Assembly (NCBI GenBank): GCA_947452365.1
Contig: CANGCO010000005.1
Location: forward strand, 18,636-82,635
Reading direction: 5' to 3'
Length of the DNA stretch: 64,000 nucleotides
Source: Caulobacteraceae bacterium
GTDB lineage: Bacteria > Pseudomonadota > Alphaproteobacteria > Caulobacterales > Caulobacteraceae
Shown here: positions 1-7,996 of the stretch, piece after piece
How the letters are laid out: each line of letters starts with the position of its first letter
Numbering within the stretch: position 1 is the first letter of the stretch
Position numbers and translations under genes: made by a program
The notes under the pieces: generated by a model
Told to the model about the DNA's origin: nothing
Database searches by the model: none
What the model saw: only the letters and a program-made list of their open reading frames with translations

Positions 1-1460
1 GTGAAATCGTGATTGATCGCGGCCATCCGATTGGAGCCAACGACCTGGCCGGGGTTTGTGATCTGCAGATGGAATCGGCCCTGACCGCCATACAAGACTG
101 TGAGGATTCAGTCGCCGCGGTCGATGCCGAGGACAAGATTGGCGTCTATCGTACCTGGCTTGGCCTGATGAAGGGTGATCTGACCGAGACCTTTGTCAAG
201 GACGGGCGGACCATGACCCGCAGACTCAATCCTGACCGGGCCTTTGTCACGCCCAATGGCCAGCCCCTGGTCCTAAAGGGCAGGGCGGTCTTGCTGGTGC
301 GTAATCTTGGCCATCATATGCTCAGCGATGCGGTCTTGTGGGATGGCCAGCCAGTCTATGAGGCCGTGCTCGATGCCATGATCACGGTCGCAAGCGCCCT
401 GCATGATCGGTTGGGCGAGCGCGCCAATAGCGCGGCCGGTTCGGTCTATGTGGTTAAACCCAAGCTTCACGGCCCCGATGAGGTGGCCCTGACTGTGGCC
501 CTGTTTGATCAGGTCGAGGCCGAGCTTGGCCTTGAGCGCAATACGGTTAAGCTCGGCATTATGGATGAAGAGCGCCGCACCAGTGTTAATCTGGCCGCCT
601 GTATCCATGCTGCGCGCGAGCGCGTGGTGTTTATCAATACCGGCTTTCTCGATCGGACCGGGGACGAGATCCATACCGCCATGGCGTTTGGCCCCATGCA
701 GCGCAAGGCGGCGATCAAGACTGAGCCATGGCTTATCGCTTATGAAAAACGCAATGTTGAAGCCGGGCTTGCCGCAGGTTTTCGCAGCCGCGCCCAGATT
801 GGCAAGGGCATGTGGGCCGCGCCCGATCAGATGCAGGCCATGTTGCGCGACAAGATCGCCCATCCAAGGGCGGGTGCCAATACGGCCTGGGTTCCATCCC
901 CAACTGCCGCAACCTTGCACGTCTTGCACTATCACCGGGTCAATGTGGCGCAGATGCAGGAGGCCATAGGTGTGCAGGCCCCTACGGGTTTGAGCGACCT
1001 GCTTACCCTGCCTCTGGCACAGTCCAATTTTGAGCCGGGCGCCGTGCAAGAAGAGCTCGACAATAATATTCAAGGCCTGCTGGGCTATGTCGTGCGCTGG
1101 ATTGATCAGGGCATTGGCTGTTCCAAGGTGCCCGACATATATGATGTGGGCCTGATGGAAGACCGCGCCACCTTGCGCATTTCCAGCCAACACGTCGCCA
1201 ACTGGCTCTATCATGGGGTCTGTTCAGAAGCCCAGGTGCGCCAGACCTTTGCGCGTATGGCCAAGATTGTAGACCAGCAAAATGCGGCTGACCCAGCCTA
1301 TCGATCCATGGCCGCCGATCTTGACCGCAATATTGCCTATCAGGCTGGACTGGACCTGGTGTTTCAGGGCGCCAGCCAGCCCAATGGCTATACGGAATTC
1401 ATCCTGCACCGCAGTCGCAAACTGGCCAAGGCCCAGTCTGCCCAGCCCTTGCCAGCCTAG
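1..1460 (+). CDS. glcB: Malate synthase G, 5'-truncated by window edge
   Basis: Condenses glyoxylate with acetyl-CoA to malate, the second step of the glyoxylate shunt and of glycolate use, in the cytoplasm. The frame is open to base 3, so about 485 C-terminal residues are present of the roughly 720 usual for the G isoform. Family motifs are intact: [14 protein letters not shown] near the left edge, [13 protein letters not shown] (Mg and glyoxylate site region), and [13 protein letters not shown], whose Asp corresponds to the catalytic base. The stop is TAG at 1458-1460. A GlcG-like gene follows on the same strand after about 90 bases, the pairing seen in glycolate loci. Identity is very secure; only the N-terminus is outside the window. 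Confidence 0.97.
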   Translation, partial: EIVIDRGHPIGANDLAGVCDLQMESALTAIQDCEDSVAAVDAEDKIGVYRTWLGLMKGDLTETFVKDGRTMTRRLNPDRAFVTPNGQPLVLKGRAVLLVRNLGHHMLSDAVLWDGQPVYEAVLDAMITVASALHDRLGERANSAAGSVYVVKPKLHGPDEVALTVALFDQVEAELGLERNTVKLGIMDEERRTSVNLAACIHAARERVVFINTGFLDRTGDEIHTAMAFGPMQRKAAIKTEPWLIAYEKRNVEAGLAAGFRSRAQIGKGMWAAPDQMQAMLRDKIAHPRAGANTAWVPSPTAATLHVLHYHRVNVAQMQEAIGVQAPTGLSDLLTLPLAQSNFEPGAVQEELDNNIQGLLGYVVRWIDQGIGCSKVPDIYDVGLMEDRATLRISSQHVANWLYHGVCSEAQVRQTFARMAKIVDQQNAADPAYRSMAADLDRNIAYQAGLDLVFQGASQPNGYTEFILHRSRKLAKAQSAQPLPA

Positions 1461-1550
1461 TGCGATAACAAATCCATGCGCCTGTAGAAACCGGCGGGGC
1501 AATCGGCTAGTCAGTCCGGTGGCTAGAATGGCCCCAATAGTGAGAATGAC

Positions 1551-1988
1551 ATGACCCAGCCTGCCAAACTGAGCCTTGCGCTTGCAAACACCATTATTCA
1601 AGGCGCGCTGGATAAGGGCCAGGACCTGGCCCTTAATCCCTTAACGGTGGCGGTTCTGGACGTTGGCGGGCATTTGGTCGCGTTTGCACGGCAGGACACA
1701 GCCTCCTTGCTGCGGCCCCAGATCGCGATTGGCAAGGCGGCCTCGGCCTTAGCGCTTGGCGTATCATCGCGCACGGTCGCGACCATGGCGGCAGAGCGTC
1801 CTGGCTTTATTGCAGGCCTTGGACCCATAGCGCCGCATGGCATCATACCCGCTGCCGGGGGCTTATTGATCCAAGGGGCTGAGGGCGCGGTCATAGGCGC
1901 TGTTGGCGTCACAGGCGACACGTCGGATCAAGACGAGGCCTGCGCGCTGCATGGTCTGTCAATGGCCGGGCTAAAGGCGGTCAATTAG
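1551..1988 (+). CDS. glcG: GlcG/HbpS-family protein (DUF336)
   Basis: A 145-residue single-domain protein of the GlcG/HbpS fold, a family whose members bind haem or sit in glycolate operons without a settled function. The sequence shows the family pattern: an N-terminal amphipathic stretch, the core strand VAVLDVGGHLVAFARQD, and the C-terminal GAVIGAVGVTGDTSDQDEAC. No signal peptide is visible, so it is probably cytoplasmic, unlike the two-domain lipoprotein relative at 31466-33511. It lies directly downstream of malate synthase G, which supports the glcG label. Its 3' end overlaps the convergent oxygenase gene by 8 bases. Confidence 0.85.
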   Translation: MTQPAKLSLALANTIIQGALDKGQDLALNPLTVAVLDVGGHLVAFARQDTASLLRPQIAIGKAASALALGVSSRTVATMAAERPGFIAGLGPIAPHGIIPAAGGLLIQGAEGAVIGAVGVTGDTSDQDEACALHGLSMAGLKAVN

Positions 1989-2946
1989 CCTGGGTTTGGG
2001 TGTGCTTTTGCGAGGCATTGATGCGCCCCATAATATAGTCGCCCGCGCTCACTGGCGCATAGGCCGGGGTCTGGTCGTTGCTGAGGCCAAGCTGGGCCGG
2101 ATCAACCATGGTGACAAAATCGGGATCATAAAAGGTTGCAATCGACAGCCGCTCCTGCCCTGAGCGGTTGGTCACGCGGTGCGGGGTTGAGCGATAGCGG
2201 TCATTGGACCAGTGCGCCAACAGGTCGCCAATATTCAAGACAAGGGTTCCGGGCACGGGCGGCGCGGCAACCCAGTCGCCTAAGCGGGTCTGGACCTCTA
2301 GGCCGCCAACCTCGTCCTGCCAGAGCAGGGTAATGCAGCCATAGTCCGTGTGCGGCGCAACGCCAAAAACCTCTAACGGGCTATCGGTCGGATGCGGCGG
2401 GTAATAGACACATTGGGTCCTTTGCAACGGCTTGTCATACTTGTCGGCGAAAAAGTCTTCGGGCGCGCCCAGCGATCTAGCGACCGCCCGCAAAAAGACC
2501 TGGCCGCATTGGCCAATCGCTTGAAAATATCGATCTAAGGCCTGCTCAAACTGCGGCATATCCTGCGGCCACTGGTTTGGACCGCGCAGGGGCTGGCCTG
2601 CCAAGACGGCGGGATCGTCTCGGGGGAGTTCCAGTCCGATCTGGAAATACTCCTTATGATCGGGCGCGGCTGCGCCAGACATCTTGGTCTTGCCGATTGC
2701 GTTAAACCCGCGCACGGATTCCTTAGGCGCAGACTTGAGCTTCTGTTCCAATGGCTGATGGAAAAATGCCAGGGCGGCGGCACGGGCCTCTGCAATCGTC
2801 TGATCACTGACGCCGTGATTGGAAATGTAGCAAAACCCCGATGTGGTGAAGGCTTGATAGATTTGCGCTCCAATCGCCTCAATAGCGCCGTCTGTGCCCG
2901 TCAGAAGGGGAGCCATATCAATAATAGGGATATAGGCTTTCGACAT
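1981..2946 (-). CDS. Isopenicillin-N-synthase-like 2-oxoglutarate/Fe(II) oxygenase
   Basis: A 321-residue non-haem iron oxygenase. The N-terminal DIOX_N part begins YIPIIDMAPLL, and the C-terminal jelly roll carries the iron triad (His and Asp in PHTDYG, distal His in TPHRVTN) followed by RLSIATF, whose Arg and Ser bind the 2-oxoglutarate carboxylate in this superfamily. I place the start at ATG 2946 because an upstream in-frame extension has no family similarity and the family begins at this point. Substrate is unknown; relatives act on small amino-acid-derived or purine-like compounds. It is convergent with glcG and divergent from the DUF1345 gene. Confidence 0.88.
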   Translation of the reverse strand: MSKAYIPIIDMAPLLTGTDGAIEAIGAQIYQAFTTSGFCYISNHGVSDQTIAEARAAALAFFHQPLEQKLKSAPKESVRGFNAIGKTKMSGAAAPDHKEYFQIGLELPRDDPAVLAGQPLRGPNQWPQDMPQFEQALDRYFQAIGQCGQVFLRAVARSLGAPEDFFADKYDKPLQRTQCVYYPPHPTDSPLEVFGVAPHTDYGCITLLWQDEVGGLEVQTRLGDWVAAPPVPGTLVLNIGDLLAHWSNDRYRSTPHRVTNRSGQERLSIATFYDPDFVTMVDPAQLGLSNDQTPAYAPVSAGDYIMGRINASQKHTQTQAN

Positions 2947-3122
2947 GGCAAGCGGTCTCATAATCCAGATCGAGGTAAACGATTCGCCCGCTGGGGGTTT
3001 AGGGTTACTGCCAAGGCCTGTGCTTGTCATGCGCAAGCTTTGCGAGCACAGCACGGCTCAGCCATAAGTCTGGTGGCCGCATCTGGTTTTGGGCCCTAAG
3101 ATCGCGCAGAAAGGCCATGACC

Positions 3123-3761
3123 ATGTCCGAATTGAAACCCCATCAACCGAGACGCAGTTCGATCCGAAACTGGGCGCGGGTGGCTGCCGGGATGGTTTTC
3201 GGCCTTTTGGTTGCCATGGTGGTTGGCTCAGTAAGCTCGGCCCTAATTGGGGCTGTTATTGGCTGGGACATTATGGCCCTGTGTCATCTGGTCCTGATCT
3301 ATTGGCGGTTAGCCACTGTGGATGAACACACGCTCGCCGGGCGGGCCGCTGAAATTGATCAAGGCCGACGTGTGCTGACCGCCGTTTTTGTCGCCGCTGC
3401 GATTGCCAGCCTAGGGGCCATTGCGGTTATGGTCCGCGGCGGACATGATCCGGCCGCCTTGGCTCTGGCCAGTGTGACCATACTGATGTCTTGGCTCTTA
3501 ATGCACAGCGTCTTTGCCGCCCATTATGCCCACCGCTATTTCCAAACCGGCCAAGGCTTGATCTTTCCAGGCGACACCGCGCCAAGGTTTGGAGAATTTC
3601 TCTATTTCGCCCTAACCATTGGCATGACCTATCAGGTCTCGGATGTCACCACCGATAGCCAAGCCATGCGCAGGCTGGTCTTGACCCATGCCGTGATCGC
3701 GTTTGGCTTTAACACCGTCATTATCGCTATAACGGTTGGGTTGGTGGCCAGTTTGATCTGA
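3123..3761 (+). CDS. DUF1345 family membrane protein
   Basis: About 212 residues with four to five hydrophobic segments, including VAAGMVFGLLVAMVVGSV, a stretch around ALIGAVIGWDIMAL and a C-terminal VIIAITVGLVASLI. The central motif HSVFAAHYAHRYF and the following ALTIGMTYQVSDVTT are characteristic of DUF1345 inner-membrane proteins, which have no assigned function. AAGG at 3111-3114 sits 8 bases before ATG 3123 but only 2 before ATG 3117, so I prefer 3123. The gene is divergent from the oxygenase and ends about 40 bases before the convergent molybdenum hydroxylase gene. Confidence 0.8.
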   Translation: MSELKPHQPRRSSIRNWARVAAGMVFGLLVAMVVGSVSSALIGAVIGWDIMALCHLVLIYWRLATVDEHTLAGRAAEIDQGRRVLTAVFVAAAIASLGAIAVMVRGGHDPAALALASVTILMSWLLMHSVFAAHYAHRYFQTGQGLIFPGDTAPRFGEFLYFALTIGMTYQVSDVTTDSQAMRRLVLTHAVIAFGFNTVIIAITVGLVASLI

Positions 3762-3802
3762 CACGATGGTCAGATCATGGTCGGCCGACCGGGTTGGCCA
3801 GA

Positions 3803-5974
3803 CTAGTCATCTGACATGGTTGCGCCCGGATAGAAGGGCAGGGTACGAATGCGACTGGCGGTTAATTTGGCATAGGCATTGGCTAGGGCCGGCGCGACGC
3901 AAGGGACACCGGTCTCGCCAACACCGCCGGGGGCGGCTGTGCTTGTGACAATTTTGACGCTGATAATCGGCATTTCTGAAAGTCTTAATACCCGGTAATT
4001 GCTGAAATTGTTCACATTTGGCACGCCCGACGCGAAGGTAACCTGACCCCAAAGTGCCGATGATAAGCCGTGCACAATCCCGCTTTGGATCTGTGCCTCA
4101 ATAGAGTCCGGATTAATAGCGATCCCGCAATCAATCGCGCAAAAAACCTTATTCACCCGTATCTGATTAGATGAATTGAGGGATATTTGCACGACCATGG
4201 CAATATAACTGCCAAAACCACTTAGAAAAGCGAGGCCGCGCGCATTGCCCGAAGGTGTGGTGGTGGTCGACCAACCACTGAGGGTCTCGACGGCCGAAAT
4301 CACGCCAAGCGCTCGGCTATTGCCGGCAAGGAGGGTTTTTCGGAACGCGAGCGGGTCCTTTCCTGCAAGCAGCGCGAGTTCATCGACGGCACTTTCGACT
4401 GCGAATGTATTATAGGATTCACCAACTGAGCGCCAATAGCCCAGGGGAATATCCGCGGGATTGGGAACGTATTCGATCCGCCGATTTGCAATCGCATAGG
4501 GCAAACCCACGGCACCCGCGACGGCACCGGTATCTTCGGGATTATTGCCAGCCACCGTATTGCGCTGAATGTTTATGGATGGTGACACATTGCGGTAAAT
4601 TAGTCCGGAAATCTGGTTATTCACGTCAAGGCCGGCCTGGACCCGGATGGAGGCGCAGGGGCGATATTTATCGTTTTTAAAGTCTTGTGGGCGCGACCAG
4701 GTTAGCTTGACGGGTTTGCCGACGGCCTTGGCCATGGTCACGGCCTGGGCAATATAATCTTGTTCGATTTTTCGTCCAAGGCCGCCGCCGAGAAACGTTG
4801 TGTGGACCGTAATTGCACTGGCCGGTAGGCCTGTAATAGTTTGAATCGTCGGTATACAGAATTGCTGACCCTGAGTCGGAGCCCAGACCTCGCAATTGGT
4901 TGATGTCACGACAGCGGTGCAATTGAGCACTTCCATACAGCCGTGAGCGAGGTAGGGCAGGGTATAGGTCGCGTCTAATTTGGTCTTGGCCGATGCAAAA
5001 ACAGGCCCTAGGTCCAGACTTCCTGCGGTTTCATAGACACGGGGCGTGACGGTTGTTGAAACGAGAAGGCTTTTGGCCGTGGCAAGGATCGATGCGGAGT
5101 CCCTAGAGGCGGTGCTAGAGGGCATGGACCAGGTGATTGATCCACTCAATTGACTGGCAATGTTCATTGCGCTCCAGGTATTGGTCGCGACCACCCCGAC
5201 CGCATTGCCAAGGTTAACGAGCGCCAAGGCGCCCGAGGCGCTAGAGGGCATTTTCGAAACCGTGCCGCCTAGGGTGGGGCAGTGAACGACGGCGCCAAAC
5301 ACCATACCCGGCACCTTGACGTCTATACCAAATACGGCCGACCCATTCACTTTCGCTGGGATATCGGTTCGGGCCATTTTTTGGCCAATAAACAGATTTG
5401 TCGTTGCGAGGCTAACCGAACTTGGAGGCGTCAAGGTCGCTGCGGTCGCGACGAGTTCGCTAAATAAATAGGTCTTGGTGCCGTTGCTGGCCCTTCCGCC
5501 ACTGGCCAGGACCCAAGTCCCGCCCGGTGTTAGCTGATTGGCTGCTGATAATAGCATTTGTCTAGCAATAGCGCCGGCCTGCCTGAGGGGTAAATACCAG
5601 CCGCGCATGCTTGTGCTGCCACCAGTAATTTGCATATGAAAGAGTGGATTTGCATAGGGGTTGCTCGTTGCCGCAGACGCTAGGGCGTGCTCGACACGAA
5701 CCTGGCTCCAGGTCAGGCTGAGTTCTTCCGCCACCAACTGGGCCATGCCCGTCATAATGCCCTGGCCCATTTCCGAAGACCCAATAAACAGGGTCACATT
5801 ATTAAGATTATCAATCTTGATATAAGCGCCGAGGGCTGTGGACACTGTTGCTGCTGTGGTGGTTATGGCCGTTGAGCTTGGCTGTGCCCCCCCCAAGACG
5901 GTGACCGCAAAGGGAACAATAAGTGCAGTGGCGGTTCCAGCAATAATCGTGCGGCGGGTAATTGTATCAGACAT
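3803..5974 (-). CDS. Molybdopterin-binding large subunit, IorB-type aldehyde/N-heterocycle oxidoreductase
   Basis: Large subunit (723 residues) of a xanthine-oxidase-family molybdenum hydroxylase of the isoquinoline 1-oxidoreductase type, which hydroxylates aldehydes or N-heterocycles. It starts with a twin-arginine-like leader (TRRTIIAG then a hydrophobic run), so export as a folded complex is likely. Visible motifs are SSEMGQGIMTG, the cofactor loop LGGGLGRK, and GGVGETGVP, whose Glu is the catalytic base. The small [2Fe-2S] subunit gene lies 36 bases upstream on the same strand, making a two-gene operon. No FAD subunit is present, as expected for IorAB types, and no partner cytochrome c is adjacent. 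The protein is unusually Ser/Thr-rich. Substrate cannot be read from the sequence. Confidence 0.9.
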   Translation of the reverse strand: MSDTITRRTIIAGTATALIVPFAVTVLGGAQPSSTAITTTAATVSTALGAYIKIDNLNNVTLFIGSSEMGQGIMTGMAQLVAEELSLTWSQVRVEHALASAATSNPYANPLFHMQITGGSTSMRGWYLPLRQAGAIARQMLLSAANQLTPGGTWVLASGGRASNGTKTYLFSELVATAATLTPPSSVSLATTNLFIGQKMARTDIPAKVNGSAVFGIDVKVPGMVFGAVVHCPTLGGTVSKMPSSASGALALVNLGNAVGVVATNTWSAMNIASQLSGSITWSMPSSTASRDSASILATAKSLLVSTTVTPRVYETAGSLDLGPVFASAKTKLDATYTLPYLAHGCMEVLNCTAVVTSTNCEVWAPTQGQQFCIPTIQTITGLPASAITVHTTFLGGGLGRKIEQDYIAQAVTMAKAVGKPVKLTWSRPQDFKNDKYRPCASIRVQAGLDVNNQISGLIYRNVSPSINIQRNTVAGNNPEDTGAVAGAVGLPYAIANRRIEYVPNPADIPLGYWRSVGESYNTFAVESAVDELALLAGKDPLAFRKTLLAGNSRALGVISAVETLSGWSTTTTPSGNARGLAFLSGFGSYIAMVVQISLNSSNQIRVNKVFCAIDCGIAINPDSIEAQIQSGIVHGLSSALWGQVTFASGVPNVNNFSNYRVLRLSEMPIISVKIVTSTAAPGGVGETGVPCVAPALANAYAKLTASRIRTLPFYPGATMSDD

Positions 5975-6010
5975 GTGTCATCGCTTTCACAGGAGCTGGA
6001 TAAGGAATGA

Positions 6011-6457
6011 TCAGAGGCTTTGGATGGCCTTATTGACCCGCTGATATGTGCCGCAAACGCAAATATTAGAGAGCCCAGAGGCAATGGATGCGCCGTGTTG
6101 TCCAGCCTTCATCGCGCCCACTGTGGCAACGAGCATGCCAGGCTGACAATACCCGCATTGCGGGACCTGATTGGCGATCCAGGCGGCTTGGGCTTTTTGG
6201 CCATCCGTATCGGCCGATAACCCCTCAATGGTGATTATTTTTTTACCAACAGCGGATCCAACATCAAAATCACAGGATTTTTCCGCTTGGCCGTCGATCA
6301 AGACTGAGCAGGCGCCGCAAATTTCGATGCCGCAGCCATATTTGGTGCCAGTTAGGCCTAGAATATCTCGAAGGACCCAAAGTAGAGGCATGCCGCTATC
6401 GGGTACGGATACGGATTGAACGACGCCGTTGACATTCAGGCTGAGAGTGACGGCCAT
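6011..6457 (-). CDS. [2Fe-2S] small subunit, IorA-type
   Basis: A 148-residue iron-sulphur subunit that passes electrons from the molybdenum centre of the adjacent large subunit. The N-terminal plant-type ferredoxin cluster is seen in YGCGIEICGACSVLIDG with a fourth Cys eleven residues on, and the second cluster in CGYCQPGM plus ICVCGTY. I take ATG 6457, since GGAGG lies just upstream and the family begins MxxxLxVNG. Together with the IorB-like gene it makes a complete two-subunit hydroxylase. The upstream region is extremely AT-rich and probably contains the promoter. Confidence 0.92.
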   Translation of the reverse strand: MAVTLSLNVNGVVQSVSVPDSGMPLLWVLRDILGLTGTKYGCGIEICGACSVLIDGQAEKSCDFDVGSAVGKKIITIEGLSADTDGQKAQAAWIANQVPQCGYCQPGMLVATVGAMKAGQHGASIASGLSNICVCGTYQRVNKAIQSL

Positions 6458-6479
6458 GACGAATCCTCCATCGTTTTCT

Positions 6480-6830
6480 AATGAAAATCTATATACCAAT
6501 ATAAAAATTGTGGATATAGAAATAATTTAAAACCATTAATTTTTATAAAGTTTTTATAAATATTTTACTATCTAAATGAACTGAATTTAAATAAATGGAG
6601 CGTTTTTATATTTAATTAGTATTATAAAATTATTTTAATAATATCTAAAATAGAGTTATATATAAACATAATTTACAAAAACCTGATATTTTTTGGCCTT
6701 GTTTATAATATCATAAATTATATTTCTATTTTGTTAATTTAATTATAAATATGAATCCTAGACTATAATTTTTTCAATTATTTAATTCAAAAACCCTGCC
6801 TGTCGCTGGGCGCATCGTTCAATCGGCCGG
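6480..6830. other. Strongly AT-rich intergenic island
   Basis: A stretch of about 350 bases composed almost entirely of A and T, including repeated TTTATAAA-like and AATTTAAAT-like runs, in an otherwise GC-rich neighbourhood. It contains no coding frame I can support. It separates the divergently transcribed hydroxylase operon (minus strand) and nitronate monooxygenase gene (plus strand), so both promoters should lie in or next to it. Such composition is typical of curved, silencer-bound or recently acquired DNA. I cannot pick a specific promoter with confidence. Confidence 0.6.
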
Positions 6831-6959
6831 ATGAGCGTTTTGATTTGAGTTTTCATTAATCTAGGGTGGTAATATTTAGGCATTGTCCCGCATGAATTCA
6901 GCGTTTGCAAATCGCTGCCTTACCCTACTAAATGGTTGAAAATAAGAAGGAGCTCAGGA

Positions 6960-7934
6960 ATGAAAACGCGGATCACAGAAATGTTCGGGGTAGAGACCCC
7001 AATCGTCATGGGTGGCATGACGGGCGTGGGTTATGGTGAACTGGTTGCGGCCGTGGCTAATGCCGGGGCGCTGGGCTTTATTACTGCCCATATGTTCCCC
7101 TCGGGTGAGGCCTTGCTCGCGGAGATCGAAAAGACCAAGCGTCTGACTGACAAGCCGTTTGGCGTTAATCTGACCCTCTTGCCCTCGATCAATCCGATCC
7201 CCTATGACGCCTATCGAGAGGCGATCATTGAATCGGGCGTCAAGATTGTTGAAACGGCGGGCCGCGCACCAGTCGACCACTTGCCGCGCTTTAAGGAGAA
7301 TGGCGTCAAGGTCATTCACAAATGCACCTCGGTTCGCCATTCGGTTTCGGCCGTCAAGCATGGCGTCGATGTGATCAGTATTGATGGGTTTGAGTGCGCC
7401 GGACACCCGGGCGAGGATGATATTGGCCTGATCGTGTTGTTGCCCGCCACAGTCGATGCGCTGGATGTGCCGGTGATCGCTTCGGGCGGCATGGCCGATG
7501 GTCGCAGCCTGGTGGCGGCCTTGGCCCTGGGTGCGGACGGCGTGAATATGGGCACCCGCTTTTGCGCCACGGTTGAGGCCCAGATCCATGACAAGGTGAA
7601 GCGCCAGATTGTTGACAATACCGAGCGCGATACAGTTCTGGTTGGCCGCTCCTTGCGCAATACGGCCCGCGTGGCCCGTAATGCTATTGCCGAGCAGGTC
7701 GCCGAGATTCAACGCGATCCGACCAAGACCTTTAGCGACGTGCGCGAATTGATGGCGGGTGTGCGCGGGCGTGAAAACGTCCTGCGCGACGGTGATCTGG
7801 ACGGCGGCATCTGGACCACGGGCCAGAGCCAGGCCCTGATCCATGACATCCCAACCTGTGCCGATCTGGTCCGCAACATCATGGCCCAGGCCGATGCGAT
7901 CCTAGCCCAGCGGTTTGCGAAAATCGCAGGCTAG
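6960..7934 (+). CDS. Nitronate monooxygenase / 2-nitropropane dioxygenase family
   Basis: A 324-residue FMN-dependent TIM-barrel enzyme. Visible family features are the N-terminal TPIVMGGMTGVG, the segment IDGFECAGHPGEDD with its His in the position of the family's active-site region, and the phosphate-binding VIASGGMADGR followed by GADGVNMGTRF. It probably oxidises nitronates or reduces an activated alkene, since this branch includes members with uncertain substrates. ATG 6960 has AAGGAG a short distance upstream and starts at the conserved MKTRITEMF; an earlier in-frame start lacks similarity. A strong hairpin at 7956-7991 follows the stop. Confidence 0.88.
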   Translation: MKTRITEMFGVETPIVMGGMTGVGYGELVAAVANAGALGFITAHMFPSGEALLAEIEKTKRLTDKPFGVNLTLLPSINPIPYDAYREAIIESGVKIVETAGRAPVDHLPRFKENGVKVIHKCTSVRHSVSAVKHGVDVISIDGFECAGHPGEDDIGLIVLLPATVDALDVPVIASGGMADGRSLVAALALGADGVNMGTRFCATVEAQIHDKVKRQIVDNTERDTVLVGRSLRNTARVARNAIAEQVAEIQRDPTKTFSDVRELMAGVRGRENVLRDGDLDGGIWTTGQSQALIHDIPTCADLVRNIMAQADAILAQRFAKIAG

Positions 7935-7955
7935 TTCAATCGACTAGACGAGACC

Positions 7956-7991
7956 GGGCGCGGTAGGACCTTTACGGGGTCTGCCGCGCCC
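7956..7991. terminator. Intrinsic terminator between convergent genes
   Basis: GGGCGCGG at 7956-7963 pairs exactly with CCGCGCCC at 7984-7991. An inner AGGACC/GGTCT arm with one bulge lengthens the stem around a short loop. On the plus strand a T-rich tract (TTATCTTAT) follows immediately. It lies between the stops of nitronate monooxygenase and the M28 peptidase, so it probably ends the plus-strand transcript and may act in both directions. Confidence 0.65.
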
Positions 7992-7996
7992 TTATC

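Noticed and set aside
273..1214. 313-codon antisense frame opposite malate synthase
   Set aside because: It is a by-product of GC-rich codon use on the real gene, with no recognisable motif or ribosome-binding site.
6954..7844. 296-codon antisense frame opposite nitronate monooxygenase
   Set aside because: No family features; mirror of a real gene.
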